From Streptomyces luteogriseus (lineage in GTDB: Bacteria > Actinomycetota > Actinomycetes > Streptomycetales > Streptomycetaceae): DNA of 64,000 nt. The DNA lies in contig NZ_JACHMS010000001.1 in NCBI RefSeq assembly GCF_014205055.1, forward strand, positions 4,650,001 through 4,714,000, given 5' to 3'. The position numbers and the translations under genes were made by a program. Shown here piece after piece: positions 25,761 through 34,460 of this stretch. Within the stretch, counting starts at the first letter, position 1. The number at the start of each line of letters is the position of its first letter. The notes under the pieces are model-generated. The model did not search any database and had not been told where the DNA came from. It was given only the letters and a program-made list of their open reading frames with translations.

Positions 25761-26096
25761 ATGAACGATCCAGAGTCGCGGCTCGCGCTGCTCCGCTTCC
25801 TGGAGCGCGTGCAGGCGCGCGACCTGGCACGCACCCGCCGTTGGATCGCGGACGAGGAACGCCGCCAGGCCGAACACCGGCGCGGCCTCCTGGCCCGGCC
25901 GCCCGTGCCGGACTGGCTGATCGAACGCGGCCTGTCCGGACACGAAGCCGTGTACGTCCACGTCGGCGGCTGCTGGAACGCGGGCCGGCGCAGCAAGGGC
26001 GTCGACCGGGACCATGCCCGGCGCGCCCTCGCCGACGGAGTCAAGGCCTGCCCGCAGTGCCGGCCGGACACGGAGCTCGGCTTCATGGACGGGTAG
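25761..26096 (+). CDS. DUF6233-like protein, 111 aa
   Basis: The N-terminal helix LALLRFLERVQARDLARTRRWIADEERRQAEH is followed by VPDWLIERGLSGHEAVYVHVGGCWNAGRRSKGV and a C-terminal RALADGVKACPQCRPDTELG with a Cys-x-x-Cys pair. From memory this is DUF6233, frequent in Streptomyces genomes and phage-like regions. The function is unknown; one Cys pair plus the upstream Cys could bind a metal. Confidence 0.6.
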   Translation: MNDPESRLALLRFLERVQARDLARTRRWIADEERRQAEHRRGLLARPPVPDWLIERGLSGHEAVYVHVGGCWNAGRRSKGVDRDHARRALADGVKACPQCRPDTELGFMDG

Positions 26097-26361
26097 CGCG
26101 GCCGCCCCGGGACGGGGACGCCTCGGCGCCCGGAGCCCTGTTGTCAGTGCCGGGGCCTATGGTCCGCAGCGCGCGACCGGCTTCCGGGGGTTCCAGCTCT
26201 GTAGGGAACGGTTTACATCCCCGGCCTGTCCGGGGGCGGCCCGGAGAAGTCGTCCGGGACCCAGCCGACGGTCGAGCTTCGCCGATGGCCAGGAGGAGAC
26301 CTGCCAGAGCCGGCCGCGCGGCCCGGGGCATGGTTCCGGTATGCCGGATCATCATTCCGGT

Positions 26362-26898
26362 ATGCCTGCGAACCAGCCCCCCACGGCCCCGGCCGTCACG
26401 CGGCTCCCCAGCTACACGAAGACCGACCAGGACGAGATCCTCGGCCCCGGCGACGATCCCTTCGGCGTTGCCGGGACCGGTCTGACCTGGCTCCCCAAGG
26501 AGGATCACTTCGGCGTCCGGCTCGACGGCCGACTGGTGGCACACGCCGGTCTGCTGCGGCTGCCGGTCGCGATCGGGGACGTGGAGACAGAGGTCATGGG
26601 AGTGGGCGGAGTGGCCGTGGCGCCCGACGTACGGGGGAGGGGCCTGGCCCGGCTCGTGCTGGCGGCGGCCCTCGACCACGCTCGTACGCAGGGTCCCGCC
26701 CACGCGCTCCTGTTCTGCCGGTCGCCCCTCGTGCCGCTGTATCAACGCCTCGGCTGGCATCCGCTCGACACGGACGTACTCGTCGAGCAACCCGGCTCCG
26801 CTCCGGTGACCATGCCGTTGTGCACGATGGTGACGCCCCTGCACGAGACCGCGCCCCGGATCTCCGGGCGAGTGCGGCTGTACTCCCTGCCGATGTGA
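26362..26898 (+). CDS. GNAT-family N-acetyltransferase, 178 aa
   Basis: Shows the GNAT core: HFGVRLDGRLVAHAGLLRLPV, VGGVAVAPDVRGRGLARLVLAAAL (acetyl-CoA loop R-G-R-G-L-A) and LLFCRSPLVPLYQRLGWHPL. The substrate is unknown. Two in-frame ATGs at 26341 and 26362 lie in a duplicated TTCCGGTATGCC sequence. I chose the second; the first would add MPDHHSG. Confidence 0.75.
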   Translation: MPANQPPTAPAVTRLPSYTKTDQDEILGPGDDPFGVAGTGLTWLPKEDHFGVRLDGRLVAHAGLLRLPVAIGDVETEVMGVGGVAVAPDVRGRGLARLVLAAALDHARTQGPAHALLFCRSPLVPLYQRLGWHPLDTDVLVEQPGSAPVTMPLCTMVTPLHETAPRISGRVRLYSLPM

Positions 26899-26977
26899 CG
26901 GGCCAGGAGACGACGCCGCCCCGGCGGGTCCGTCTCTCGCCACCGGCGTCCGGAGAGGAGCTCCGGGTGCCGTGTGG

Positions 26978-28306
26978 TCACAGCGTTCCGCTGCTCCGGC
27001 TTTCCCCGCTCACCCCGTCCGCCACCCCAAGGACCCCGTCCGCCGTCCTCGTCTCCTCCTGGTCCTGGTCCTTGTCCGTCTCCTTCTTCTCCCCCTCCTC
27101 CGACACCCGCCGCATCAACACGGCGTATCCCACCCCGGCCACCGTCCCCACCAGCGCGCACAGCCCCCACAGCCACTCCGCCCCGAACCGGTCGATGACG
27201 AACCCGGACAGCAGCGGAGCGACGAGGGCGGCCACGGACCAGGACATCGTGTACATGCCCTGGTAGCGCCCGCGCCCGTGCACCGGGGACAGCCGTACGA
27301 CCAGACTCGTCTGCGTCGGCGCGTTGACGATCTCGGCCAGCGTCCACACGCACACCGTGAGCGCGATGACCCCAAACGACCCCGCGAAGGCGGTGAGCGC
27401 GAAGCCGTACCCGGCGAGGACGGACGAGACGACCAGCAGCCGGCGGGGGTCACGGTGCTGGATGAAGCGGGTGACCGGGATCTGGAGGACGACGATCAGC
27501 ACGCCGTTGACGGCGATGGCCATGCCGTACTCGGCCGGAGTGAAACCGGCCTCGCCCATCGCCACCGGCAGCCCCACCGCCCCCTGCTGGAAGATCAGCG
27601 CGACGAGGAAGGACAGTCCGACGACGCTCATGAACGGACCGTCGCGCAGGACGGTGCGCAGGCTGACGGAGTCGTCCCGGGGAGCCGCCGCCTCCGCCAC
27701 CGTCGCGGTGGGCTTGGACTCCGGCAGCCGCAGGAAGACGAGGACCGCGCAGAGCATCGTCATCCCCGCCTCGATCAGGAACCCGGCGCGGTAGCTGACC
27801 TCGGCGATGAACCCGGCGGCCATGGAGGAGACGGCGAAGCCGAGGTTGATGGCCCAGTAGTTGAGGGAGAAGGCGCGGATACGGTCCTCGGGCCGGACGA
27901 TGTCGGCCATCATCGCCTGCACGGCGGGCCGCGAGGCGTTGCTCGCCATGCCGACCAGGAAGGCGACACCGGCGATCGCCACCGGGTCGCGCACGAACCC
28001 CAGCAGTGCCACGGACGCGGCGGTCGAGGACTGCGCGATCAGCAGGGTCGGCCGCCGGCCCAGCCGGTCGGTCATCACCCCGCCGCCCAGCGAGGAGACC
28101 ACCCCGCCGAGCCCGTGCAGCGCGGCGACCAGACCGGCGTACGTGGCGGAGTAGCCGCGGTCGAGGGTCAGGTACAGCGCCATGAACGTGGCGACGAAGG
28201 CGCCGAGCCGGTTGACCAGCGTGCTGGTCCACAGCCACCAGAACTCGCGGGGGAGACCGGAGACCGTCTCCCGGACGGCGCGTCGGGCACGCAGGGCGTA
28301 CGGCAT
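26978..28306 (-). CDS. MFS transporter, 442 aa
   Basis: Twelve predicted transmembrane helices. The loop 2-3 MFS signature GGGVMTDRLGRRPTLL is at about residues 72-87 and a weaker copy HRDPRRLLVVSS follows in the second half. It belongs to the drug/multi-substrate proton antiporter group (DHA1-like). The C-terminus is a charged cytosolic tail rich in Glu/Asp/Lys. Start ATG 28306 gives MPYALRARRAVRE. The substrate is unknown. Confidence 0.85.
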   Translation of the reverse strand: MPYALRARRAVRETVSGLPREFWWLWTSTLVNRLGAFVATFMALYLTLDRGYSATYAGLVAALHGLGGVVSSLGGGVMTDRLGRRPTLLIAQSSTAASVALLGFVRDPVAIAGVAFLVGMASNASRPAVQAMMADIVRPEDRIRAFSLNYWAINLGFAVSSMAAGFIAEVSYRAGFLIEAGMTMLCAVLVFLRLPESKPTATVAEAAAPRDDSVSLRTVLRDGPFMSVVGLSFLVALIFQQGAVGLPVAMGEAGFTPAEYGMAIAVNGVLIVVLQIPVTRFIQHRDPRRLLVVSSVLAGYGFALTAFAGSFGVIALTVCVWTLAEIVNAPTQTSLVVRLSPVHGRGRYQGMYTMSWSVAALVAPLLSGFVIDRFGAEWLWGLCALVGTVAGVGYAVLMRRVSEEGEKKETDKDQDQEETRTADGVLGVADGVSGESRSSGTL

Positions 28307-28500
28307 GGATCCCCCCGGAGGCAACAAGGCGTCGGCGGCGCCGGCTGAGCAGCGCTCGCGGCGCCTGTAAGCGGCGCCGACCGCATGCGCAAATTACAAG
28401 CCGCCGGTCGCCGGGGGCCACTCGATTAACAGATCCGGTCAAACGTCCGCCTGCCGGGCAGCCACGCGAACGGGCGAAAGCGTGGATTACGCTCTGAGGC

Positions 28501-29262
28501 ATGGCCGACGCACCGTACAAGCTGATCCTCCTCCGCCACGGCGAGAGCGAGTGGAACGAGAAGAACCTGTTCACCGGCTGGGTGGACGTCAACCTCACCG
28601 CGAAGGGCGAGAAGGAGGCGACGCGCGGCGGCGAGCTGCTCAAGGACGCCGGCCTGCTCCCCGACGTCGTGCACACGTCCCTCCAGAAGCGCGCCATCCG
28701 CACGGCGCAGCTGTCCCTGGAATCCGCCGACCGCCTCTGGATCCCGGTCCACCGCAGCTGGCGCCTCAACGAGCGCCACTACGGCGCTCTCCAGGGCAAG
28801 GACAAGGCCCAGACGCTCGCCGAGTTCGGCGAGGAGCAGTTCATGCTGTGGCGCCGGTCCTACGACACCCCGCCCCCGGCGCTCGACATCGACGCCGAGT
28901 ACTCCCAGTTCGCCGACCCGCGCTACGCGACCCTCCCGCCGGAGCTGCGGCCGCGCACGGAGTGCCTGAAGGACGTCGTCGTCCGCATGCTCCCGTACTG
29001 GTTCGACGCGATCGTCCCCGACCTGCTGACCGGCCGCACGGTCCTGGTCGCGGCCCACGGCAACTCGCTCCGCGCCCTGGTCAAGCACCTGGACGGCATC
29101 TCCGACGCGGACATCGCGGGGCTCAACATCCCCACGGGCATCCCGCTCTCCTACGAACTCGACGCCGACTTCAAGCCGCTCAACCCGGGCGGCACGTACC
29201 TGGACCCCGAAGCGGCGGCAGCGGCCATCGAGGCGGTCAAGAACCAGGGCAAGAAGAAGTAG
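28501..29262 (+). CDS. gpmA: 2,3-bisphosphoglycerate-dependent phosphoglycerate mutase, 253 aa
   Basis: A glycolytic enzyme interconverting 3- and 2-phosphoglycerate. The phosphohistidine motif [20 protein letters not shown] is at residues 9-28; the family loop [13 protein letters not shown] and the second catalytic histidine in [16 protein letters not shown] follow. The protein is full length. The final codons QGKKK-stop lie inside the 18-bp att repeat, so integration of the mobile element leaves the coding sequence intact but replaces the downstream DNA. Confidence 0.95.
   Translation: MADAPYKLILLRHGESEWNEKNLFTGWVDVNLTAKGEKEATRGGELLKDAGLLPDVVHTSLQKRAIRTAQLSLESADRLWIPVHRSWRLNERHYGALQGKDKAQTLAEFGEEQFMLWRRSYDTPPPALDIDAEYSQFADPRYATLPPELRPRTECLKDVVVRMLPYWFDAIVPDLLTGRTVLVAAHGNSLRALVKHLDGISDADIAGLNIPTGIPLSYELDADFKPLNPGGTYLDPEAAAAAIEAVKNQGKKK
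29244..29261. other. attL: left core repeat of the AICE
   Basis: CCAGGGCAAGAAGAAGTA occurs here at the 3' end of gpmA and again at 43106-43123. The flanking bases differ on both sides (A/G here, C/A at the right). The 18-bp direct repeat includes two bases of the stop codon, as expected for a site-specific integrase crossover within a gene end. Confidence 0.85.
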
Positions 29263-29274
29263 GGTTCGTGATCA

Positions 29275-29311
29275 TGCCCCCGACCTGCGCAGACGGCGCG
29301 GGGCGGGGGCA
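29275..29311. terminator. Element-borne terminator replacing the gpmA terminator
   Basis: TGCCCCCG (29275-29282) and CGGGGGCA (29304-29311) form an 8-bp stem followed by TTTTC. It lies 13 bp after the gpmA stop, within the element. It can end both gpmA transcription and the leftward int transcript. Confidence 0.55.
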
Positions 29312-29340
29312 TTTTCACGGCCTGGGCCCTCTGTGGGACC

Positions 29341-30579
29341 TCAGCGCGGCGGGTCCTGCGGCGGGCGGAGTGCTTGACCGAGAGCCTTCCGGGCCCGGTC
29401 GCGGCTGCTCGGCATGAGGTGCGCGTACACCTTCAGCGTGAGTCCCGGGTCGGAGTGCCCGAGGTACTCGCTCACGGCCTTGATGCTCTCGCCCGCGTCC
29501 AGCAGTACCGACGCGTAGAAGTGCCTCAGGGCGTGCATGCCGTGCTCGCGCGCGGCGGTGTGCTCCCGGCTCTTGGCCTTCGGGATGACGCCCACGGAGG
29601 CCAGGGCGGGCTTCCAATGGTCCTCATTCAGCGAGGTGCGCCAGACGTGGCCGCCGTTGGGCCCGGTGAAGATCAGCCGCTTGGTGACGGGCTGGCCGTT
29701 CGCCCGCATCCAGGGCAACGTGATCTCGACGGGCGGGAAGCGCTTGATGTGCTCCTTGAGTGCTTCCGCCACGGGATCGGGCAGCGGGACGTCACGGAGC
29801 TTGCCGCCCTTCGGGGGCGCGAACACGGCCTTACTCAGGCTGAGCTTGAGCTGCTGCACCACATGCAGGGTGCCGCTGTCGAAGTCCAGCTCATCCAGGG
29901 AGAGTCCGAGGATCTCGCCTTGCCGTAGGCCGCAGCCGGCGCCCATGTCCACCATGGGCCGGAAGCGTTCGACCATGGCGGCCCGCATGGCGAAGACGCG
30001 TCCCGGCTCCCAGGGGACGACCCGGCGCATGCCCATCTCGGGGAGCGTCACCGTGCGCGAGTTGCACGGGTTTCGGCGAAGGTAGCCGTCCTCTACGGCC
30101 GCAGAGAGCACGGCCCGGACGTTGGAGAAGATCACACGGGCGTATGCGCCCGACATGCCGGACGCTTCGAGCTGTGTCACGAACTCGCGGATGTGGCTGG
30201 GTTGGAAGGACCCCAGGGGCCGTGACCCGATGCGGGGGAAGGCGTGCAGCTTGAGCTGAGACTGCATCGACGCGCGGGTGTTCGGGTCTCCGCTCTGGCT
30301 CGCGAGCCAGCCTTCCGCGAACTCCTGGAACGACGTCCGGGACGCGTTCGGGTCGATGTAGTCGCCCCGGGCGACGTCCGCCGTGACCTTGCTCAGCCAC
30401 TGCTCGGCGAGTCGCTTCTGTCCGTCGGGGAACGACTTGCCCTTGCGCTTCCCGTCGGGCGCGAAGTAGCGAGCCCGGTAGCGCAGGCCGGTCCCATAGC
30501 GCTCGGTCTTGATTCGGACGGTCTTGCCGTTCGTGTCGGTCTGGGTCTTGTACCAGCGGTCTTGGATGCTGCCTGCCAT
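29341..30579 (-). CDS. int: Tyrosine site-specific integrase, 412 aa
   Basis: The full set of tyrosine recombinase residues is visible: Arg219 (GCGLRQGEILGL), Lys near 257-260 (PPKGGKLRDVPL), His349-x-x-Arg352 (HALRHFYAS), His375 (LGHSDP) and nucleophile Tyr385 (KVYAHLMPSS). The N-terminal arm-binding region (about 1-75) and a SAM-like core-binding domain (about 82-165) precede the catalytic part. It catalyses integration into gpmA and, with Xis, excision. It lies adjacent to attL and downstream of the excisionase gene. Confidence 0.95.
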   Translation of the reverse strand: MAGSIQDRWYKTQTDTNGKTVRIKTERYGTGLRYRARYFAPDGKRKGKSFPDGQKRLAEQWLSKVTADVARGDYIDPNASRTSFQEFAEGWLASQSGDPNTRASMQSQLKLHAFPRIGSRPLGSFQPSHIREFVTQLEASGMSGAYARVIFSNVRAVLSAAVEDGYLRRNPCNSRTVTLPEMGMRRVVPWEPGRVFAMRAAMVERFRPMVDMGAGCGLRQGEILGLSLDELDFDSGTLHVVQQLKLSLSKAVFAPPKGGKLRDVPLPDPVAEALKEHIKRFPPVEITLPWMRANGQPVTKRLIFTGPNGGHVWRTSLNEDHWKPALASVGVIPKAKSREHTAAREHGMHALRHFYASVLLDAGESIKAVSEYLGHSDPGLTLKVYAHLMPSSRDRARKALGQALRPPQDPPR

Positions 30580-30609
30580 CGGAGGCGGAGTCCCTTCTCA
30601 GCATGGATC

Positions 30610-30636
30610 AGGGGTGGCCGTTCAACGGCCACCCCT
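30610..30636 (-). terminator. Hairpin between xis and int
   Basis: AGGGGTGGCCGTT (30610-30622), one central base and AACGGCCACCCCT (30624-30636) form a perfect 13-bp inverted repeat. It lies 20 bp after the xis stop and 30 bp before the int start. Both genes read leftward, so it could act as a partial terminator that sets the int:xis ratio. Confidence 0.55.
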
Positions 30637-30655
30637 GGTGGTGTGCGAGGTTGCG

Positions 30656-30901
30656 TCAGGCCGCGACGCCGTCGACGTTCTTGAGCTGAGTCACGTAGGC
30701 CCCCACTTCGGCGGGGTCATAGCGCACGTGCTTGCCGACGCGGAAGCCGGGGGGACCGGTGCGCTTCCTGCGCCACTGGTAGACGGTTTCGAGGGGGACG
30801 CCGAAGATCTCGGCGATGTCGTCGGGCTTGAGGTACCGGTCGGGGAGATCGCTGCGGAGGGTGGCGCGGGGGTCGGGTTGAGCGGAACCAGGTCGGCTCA
30901 T
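30656..30901 (-). CDS. xis: Excisionase / MerR-like helix-turn-helix protein, 81 aa
   Basis: A compact winged helix-turn-helix of the excisionase type: DRYLKPDDIAEIFGVPLETVYQWRRKRTGPPGFRVGKHVRYDPAEVGAYV (about residues 21-70). It sits directly upstream of the integrase in the same direction, the usual AICE arrangement, and should direct excision by binding att-arm DNA. Confidence 0.8.
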   Translation of the reverse strand: MSRPGSAQPDPRATLRSDLPDRYLKPDDIAEIFGVPLETVYQWRRKRTGPPGFRVGKHVRYDPAEVGAYVTQLKNVDGVAA

Positions 30902-30974
30902 GGAGTCCTCAGAGGTTGAGTCGCGTTGGCTTTGGGGGTCTCGGACTCAGCGTGTGTCCGAGGTGGGGATTTCT

Positions 30975-31180
30975 GCGTCACAGCGTCACCTGCGTCACTC
31001 AGGCTTCTGACCTGCGGATTTTGGGTGACGCAGAGGGGTGGGGGTGCGTCACGCGTGACGCAGGCTGTCCGTCACGCGTGACGCAGGTGACGCGGCGTGA
31101 CGCAGTCGGGAGCGTCTGCGTCACGCCCCGTCTGCGCAGGTCACCCGCTGTTTTCGGGGTGCCGTGTGACGCTGTGACGC
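30975..31180. repeat. Iteron-like cluster of GTGACGC / GCGTCAC heptamers
   Basis: About twelve copies of GTGACGC or its complement occur in 206 bp: 30975, 30983, 30992, 31025, 31046, 31055, 31078, 31087, 31097, 31118, 31166 and 31174. TGCGTCACGCGTGACGCA at 31045-31062 is a perfect 18-bp palindrome. The block fills the non-coding gap between xis and the replication ATPase. It is a candidate replication origin or initiator-binding region, or Xis-binding array. Confidence 0.75.
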
Positions 31181-31296
31181 AGCGTTCCCCTACTTAGGAA
31201 AAAGAGCGGGTGTTTGTGGTGGTGCAGTGCCGCTCAGGACGTGAAGAAGGAGCCGCTGCGCGGCGCGTCCAGCGCAGGGCGGCGGCGCCGCCGAAC

Positions 31297-31336
31297 AGCA
31301 AGAGGAGCACGCCTGGCCGGTGGTGCTCCTCTTGCT
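31297..31336 (-). terminator. Terminator after the replication ATPase gene
   Basis: AGCAAGAGGAGCAC (31297-31310) pairs perfectly with GTGCTCCTCTTGCT (31323-31336) across a 12-base loop. It lies 19 bp beyond the ATPase stop codon on the minus strand. The remaining DNA up to the iterons shows no gene. Confidence 0.65.
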
Positions 31337-31354
31337 CGTGCGCGGCGGCACAGG

Positions 31355-32830
31355 TCAGAACGCCTGCTGCTCGTGCGAGGGCGGGGCGGCCGGGGAGCGG
31401 GTCATCAGGATGAAGCGGCCCTCGCGGGTGCGGCCGGAGTCGATGAGGACGCCACGTGCGGCGAGGGTCGGCTGTAGGCGCTTGAGCCGGTCGGAGAGCA
31501 CCTTGCCGGTGGTGGGCCAGCCCTTGGGCAGGGGACGGAAGTCTTCCCCCGTGTAGACGCGGCTGAGGCAGTGCAGCCACTCCGTGGACGTCATCCGCTG
31601 CTCCGCGCCCGCTTCGAGACCGGCGGCGTGCTGCAACACGGTCTGCGCCAGCAGGTCACCCTCGATCACGTCGTCGTTCAGGTCGTCCAAACTCGCCCTG
31701 TAGGCGGTGAGCGCTCCGAGACCGGTGGCGGCGTCGAGCTGCGCGCACAGGTGCGCGAAGTCGGCCATGCGCAGATCGGTCGGGGTCTCTGCCTCCACCG
31801 CACGGACCTTGACCGTCAGGTCCAGGAGCGAGCCGAGGACGACGGGCAGCACCTCCGCGTACTCCGTCCACAGCTCGTCCTCGGTGCGCCGCACCCGGGG
31901 CCGCTCCAACCGCAGCGGCAGCAGCCGTTCGGCGAGGTCGGGGCGGATGACTCCGACGTCGATACCGGTCAGGAGCAGGGGGCGGCGGTAGCCGACGCGG
32001 AACACGTCCCCGTCGGTGAACAGGGCGCGCTTGACGTTCTCGGCGCCGGTGACGATGCAGCACATCGCGTCGGACAGGTCCGGGCTCATGTGGGAAAGGT
32101 TGTCCAGGGCCGTGACCCATCCGGCGGCCACGGCTGCGAGCAGGTTCTCTTCGTCCTTCGGGGCTCGGCGCAGGTCGCCGGTCATGCCCTCGATGATGCG
32201 CACGAGCATCCGGCCGCCGGTGGACTTGCCGGCGCCCTGCGGCCCGGTGAGGAACGGGGCGGGGACGGGCACGGATGGACCGAGGCAGCCGACCAGCCAC
32301 GCGATGGCCAGGCACTCGGTCTCGGCGGTGGCGAAGTTGCACAGCCTGAGCAGCAGATCGATGCCCTTGCCGTCGGTGTTCTTGACCGGCAGGGGGAGTT
32401 CGCCGGTGAGCTGCGTGCGGCGCCAGCACACCTCACGCGGGTCGGGGACGGTGATGTCCCAGCCGGTGGGGTGGATGCGGACGGACTGGCCGTCGGCGCG
32501 GCCCAGGTCCAGCCACGTCGCCCCGTCGAATCCGGGGGCGACGCGGATGTGTACGGGCTGCACGTCCTCGGTGAGCGCTAGTGCTTCGATCAGGTCCAAC
32601 GCCTCCTTGAGTGCGGTTCCGTTGAATACGCCGAGCCCGTCCTTGAAAAGGCCGACCATGAGTTCCTGCCGGTGGCTGCCCGTCGTGCCCTGGGAGCGGA
32701 TGGGGCGGGCCACGGGGTGGCCGTTGCGCTGCGCGTATACGGTTCCGTCGGCGGTGCGGAAGTAGCGGAAGTGCGCCTGCGCGTAGTCGGTGATGATCTC
32801 GCGGGCGGGATTCTTCTCGTCGTCGGCCAT
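31355..32830 (-). CDS. Replication ATPase/helicase-like protein of the AICE, 491 aa
   Basis: Walker A FLTGPQGAGKSTGGRMLV is at about residues 193-210, with VTALDNLSHMSPDLSDAMCCIVTG as the Walker B-like/sensor region about 40 residues later. The arrangement resembles phage D5/superfamily 3-type helicases. The N-terminus has FRYFRTADGTVYAQRNGHPVA, usual in actinomycete prim-pol-associated helicases. It starts one base after the prim-pol stop codon, so the pair should be made together. It probably drives AICE replication after excision. Exact helicase class is uncertain. Confidence 0.7.
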   Translation of the reverse strand: MADDEKNPAREIITDYAQAHFRYFRTADGTVYAQRNGHPVARPIRSQGTTGSHRQELMVGLFKDGLGVFNGTALKEALDLIEALALTEDVQPVHIRVAPGFDGATWLDLGRADGQSVRIHPTGWDITVPDPREVCWRRTQLTGELPLPVKNTDGKGIDLLLRLCNFATAETECLAIAWLVGCLGPSVPVPAPFLTGPQGAGKSTGGRMLVRIIEGMTGDLRRAPKDEENLLAAVAAGWVTALDNLSHMSPDLSDAMCCIVTGAENVKRALFTDGDVFRVGYRRPLLLTGIDVGVIRPDLAERLLPLRLERPRVRRTEDELWTEYAEVLPVVLGSLLDLTVKVRAVEAETPTDLRMADFAHLCAQLDAATGLGALTAYRASLDDLNDDVIEGDLLAQTVLQHAAGLEAGAEQRMTSTEWLHCLSRVYTGEDFRPLPKGWPTTGKVLSDRLKRLQPTLAARGVLIDSGRTREGRFILMTRSPAAPPSHEQQAF

Positions 32831-32831
32831 G

Positions 32832-33680
32832 TCACAGTCCCAACGTGGTCAGGGCGTTGGTCCACGCGTCGGTGCAGTGCCGGGGGGATTCGCCCTTGGC
32901 TTGCGCGGCGGTGAACAGCCGCCCGATGTGGGCGTCGGTGAGGCAGCCGCACCGGCCGTGCGTGGACAGCACGGCGAGGAACGTCCGGTAGACGGTGGCG
33001 TGGATCGCGGTGCGGGCGGCGGTGATGCGCTGCTCGGCCATGGCGATGCCGCGTTCCAGGAAGGCGGGCGTGCGGTGCGGGCACTGGCCGCCGCCGGACC
33101 GTACGGGCGCGGAGATGGAACAGGGCGCTGGCAGGGACGGGGAGGGCCCCTTCAAGGCCAGCGCGCGGACGAGGTCGGGCAGGTCGGTCATGGTGCCGGT
33201 GCCGGGCCCGAGCCATCGTGCGTATGCCATCGTCGACTTGATGTCGACCCCGGGCCGGACCGCGTTGTGCGATGTCATGGCGCCCTGGTAGATCCAGTGC
33301 TCACCGCGCGTCGTCTGCACGGCCCGTGTGGCGGGCAGGGTCTCGCGGGCCCATGCGACGGCTGCCGCGTCGTCGAGGTCGACCACGGTCAGCCCGGCGG
33401 CGCCGGGGTGGTAGGCGACGCAGACGGCCCGGCGCCATGCGGCCGTCCAGGCCGGTGAGGTGAGGACGTCCGGGTCGGTGGTGGCGGCGGCCCACGCGTG
33501 GCAGACGCCGGGGCAGCGGCAGGGGCCCGCGCTTTTCATGTTCGGCCGGCCGCCGCAGGCGTTGTTCGCGCAGGCACGGCAGTTGCCGAATGGCGCCTTT
33601 CCCGCGCGCAGGGGCAGCACCGGCACGCCGGTAGCAGCCAACATCAGTGCGGTACGCAGGGGATCGGGCAGCGTGTTCAT
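32832..33680 (-). CDS. Bifunctional DNA primase/polymerase (prim-pol), 282 aa
   Basis: The prim-pol fold is supported by LMLAATGVPVLPLRAGKAPF at the start, a Cys-rich insert (CRACANNACGG, GPCRCPGVCHAW) likely to bind zinc, LTVVDLDD with the metal-binding acidic pair, and VDIKSTMAYARWLGPGT. It would make the primers and possibly extend them for element replication (RepPP-type). Its start overlaps the methyltransferase stop by 4 bp. Confidence 0.8.
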   Translation of the reverse strand: MNTLPDPLRTALMLAATGVPVLPLRAGKAPFGNCRACANNACGGRPNMKSAGPCRCPGVCHAWAAATTDPDVLTSPAWTAAWRRAVCVAYHPGAAGLTVVDLDDAAAVAWARETLPATRAVQTTRGEHWIYQGAMTSHNAVRPGVDIKSTMAYARWLGPGTGTMTDLPDLVRALALKGPSPSLPAPCSISAPVRSGGGQCPHRTPAFLERGIAMAEQRITAARTAIHATVYRTFLAVLSTHGRCGCLTDAHIGRLFTAAQAKGESPRHCTDAWTNALTTLGL

Positions 33681-34372
33681 GCGGCAGCCTCCAGACCGGT
33701 TGCGGTCAGCAGGGTGAGTGCGGCGTGCCCGATGTGCTCGGTGTAGACCGGGGGGATGCATTCGCGGATGCCGTCGCGGTTCATCCACGGCACCCCGAGC
33801 ACGCGACGGGCGAGGTCGACGCCGGAGAAGTTGCCGACGAACTGCCCGTAGTGGCCGGGCGGAACGGGGCGGCCCATCTTGGCTTGCGGTACGAGGTGTG
33901 CGGGGTGGCCGGGCTGGGCCAGGGTGAAGCCGCCGCCGGTCTCGAAGTACCGGTGCCGGTAGTTGGCCAGGCCGAACATCTGCCCGCACAGCATCACGGG
34001 AGCGTGCAGCTTGGGCACCGCGCCGCGCACGTTCTCCATGACCCACGGCCGGCCGGTCGTCTCCAGCGCCGCGCGGGTCGGGGCGATCAGGTCGGGGTGG
34101 GTGTTGCCCTGGATGCGCTGGCACTCGGTGTCGTGCTGGCAGGGCGGTGAGGCGTGGATGAAGTCGAACGCGGCCCCGTGTTCCAGGATGAACGCGATCG
34201 CGTCTGCCTGCACGAACCGGAAGGGGTAGCGGGGCTGGGGCGTCTTGTCGACGCCGGTCACGTTGAACCCGGCGTCGTCGTAGCCTTTGCCGGCGCCGCC
34301 CTGGCAGCAGTACAGATCCAGTAAGCGCGGCCGACGGCCGTGTACTCGCCGGAAGGTAGCGGGTTGCGTCAT
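33677..34372 (-). CDS. C5-type DNA methyltransferase-like protein, 231 aa
   Basis: Motif I LLDLYCCQGGAGKGYDDAGF (in order), the catalytic Cys78 in ASPPCQHDTE (motif IV) and WVMENVRGA (motif VI) identify a cytosine C5 methylase. It is short at 231 aa: a clear target-recognition domain is missing, so the specificity or even activity is uncertain. Compact homologues are a recurrent part of AICE backbones. It is coupled to prim-pol by a 4-bp overlap. Confidence 0.75.
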   Translation of the reverse strand: MTQPATFRRVHGRRPRLLDLYCCQGGAGKGYDDAGFNVTGVDKTPQPRYPFRFVQADAIAFILEHGAAFDFIHASPPCQHDTECQRIQGNTHPDLIAPTRAALETTGRPWVMENVRGAVPKLHAPVMLCGQMFGLANYRHRYFETGGGFTLAQPGHPAHLVPQAKMGRPVPPGHYGQFVGNFSGVDLARRVLGVPWMNRDGIRECIPPVYTEHIGHAALTLLTATGLEAAA

Positions 34373-34413
34373 GCTGGGTTGTCTCCAGTTCCTTGTTGGG
34401 GTGCTGGTTAGGC

Positions 34414-34453
34414 AAGGGCGGCCCCGCGTTCTTGGCGGAAGGGGGCCGCCCTT
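34414..34453 (-). terminator. Terminator-like hairpin after DUF6251 gene
   Basis: AAGGGCGGCCCC (34414-34425) and GGGGCCGCCCTT (34442-34453) form a perfect 12-bp stem with a 16-base loop. It lies 8 bp after the 34461 stop and 42 bp before the methyltransferase start on the minus strand. Confidence 0.6.
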
Positions 34454-34460
34454 GGCGCAG

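Noticed and set aside
30975-31180. CRISPR array
   Set aside because: Repeats are 7 bp with irregular spacing and both orientations; there are no cas genes.
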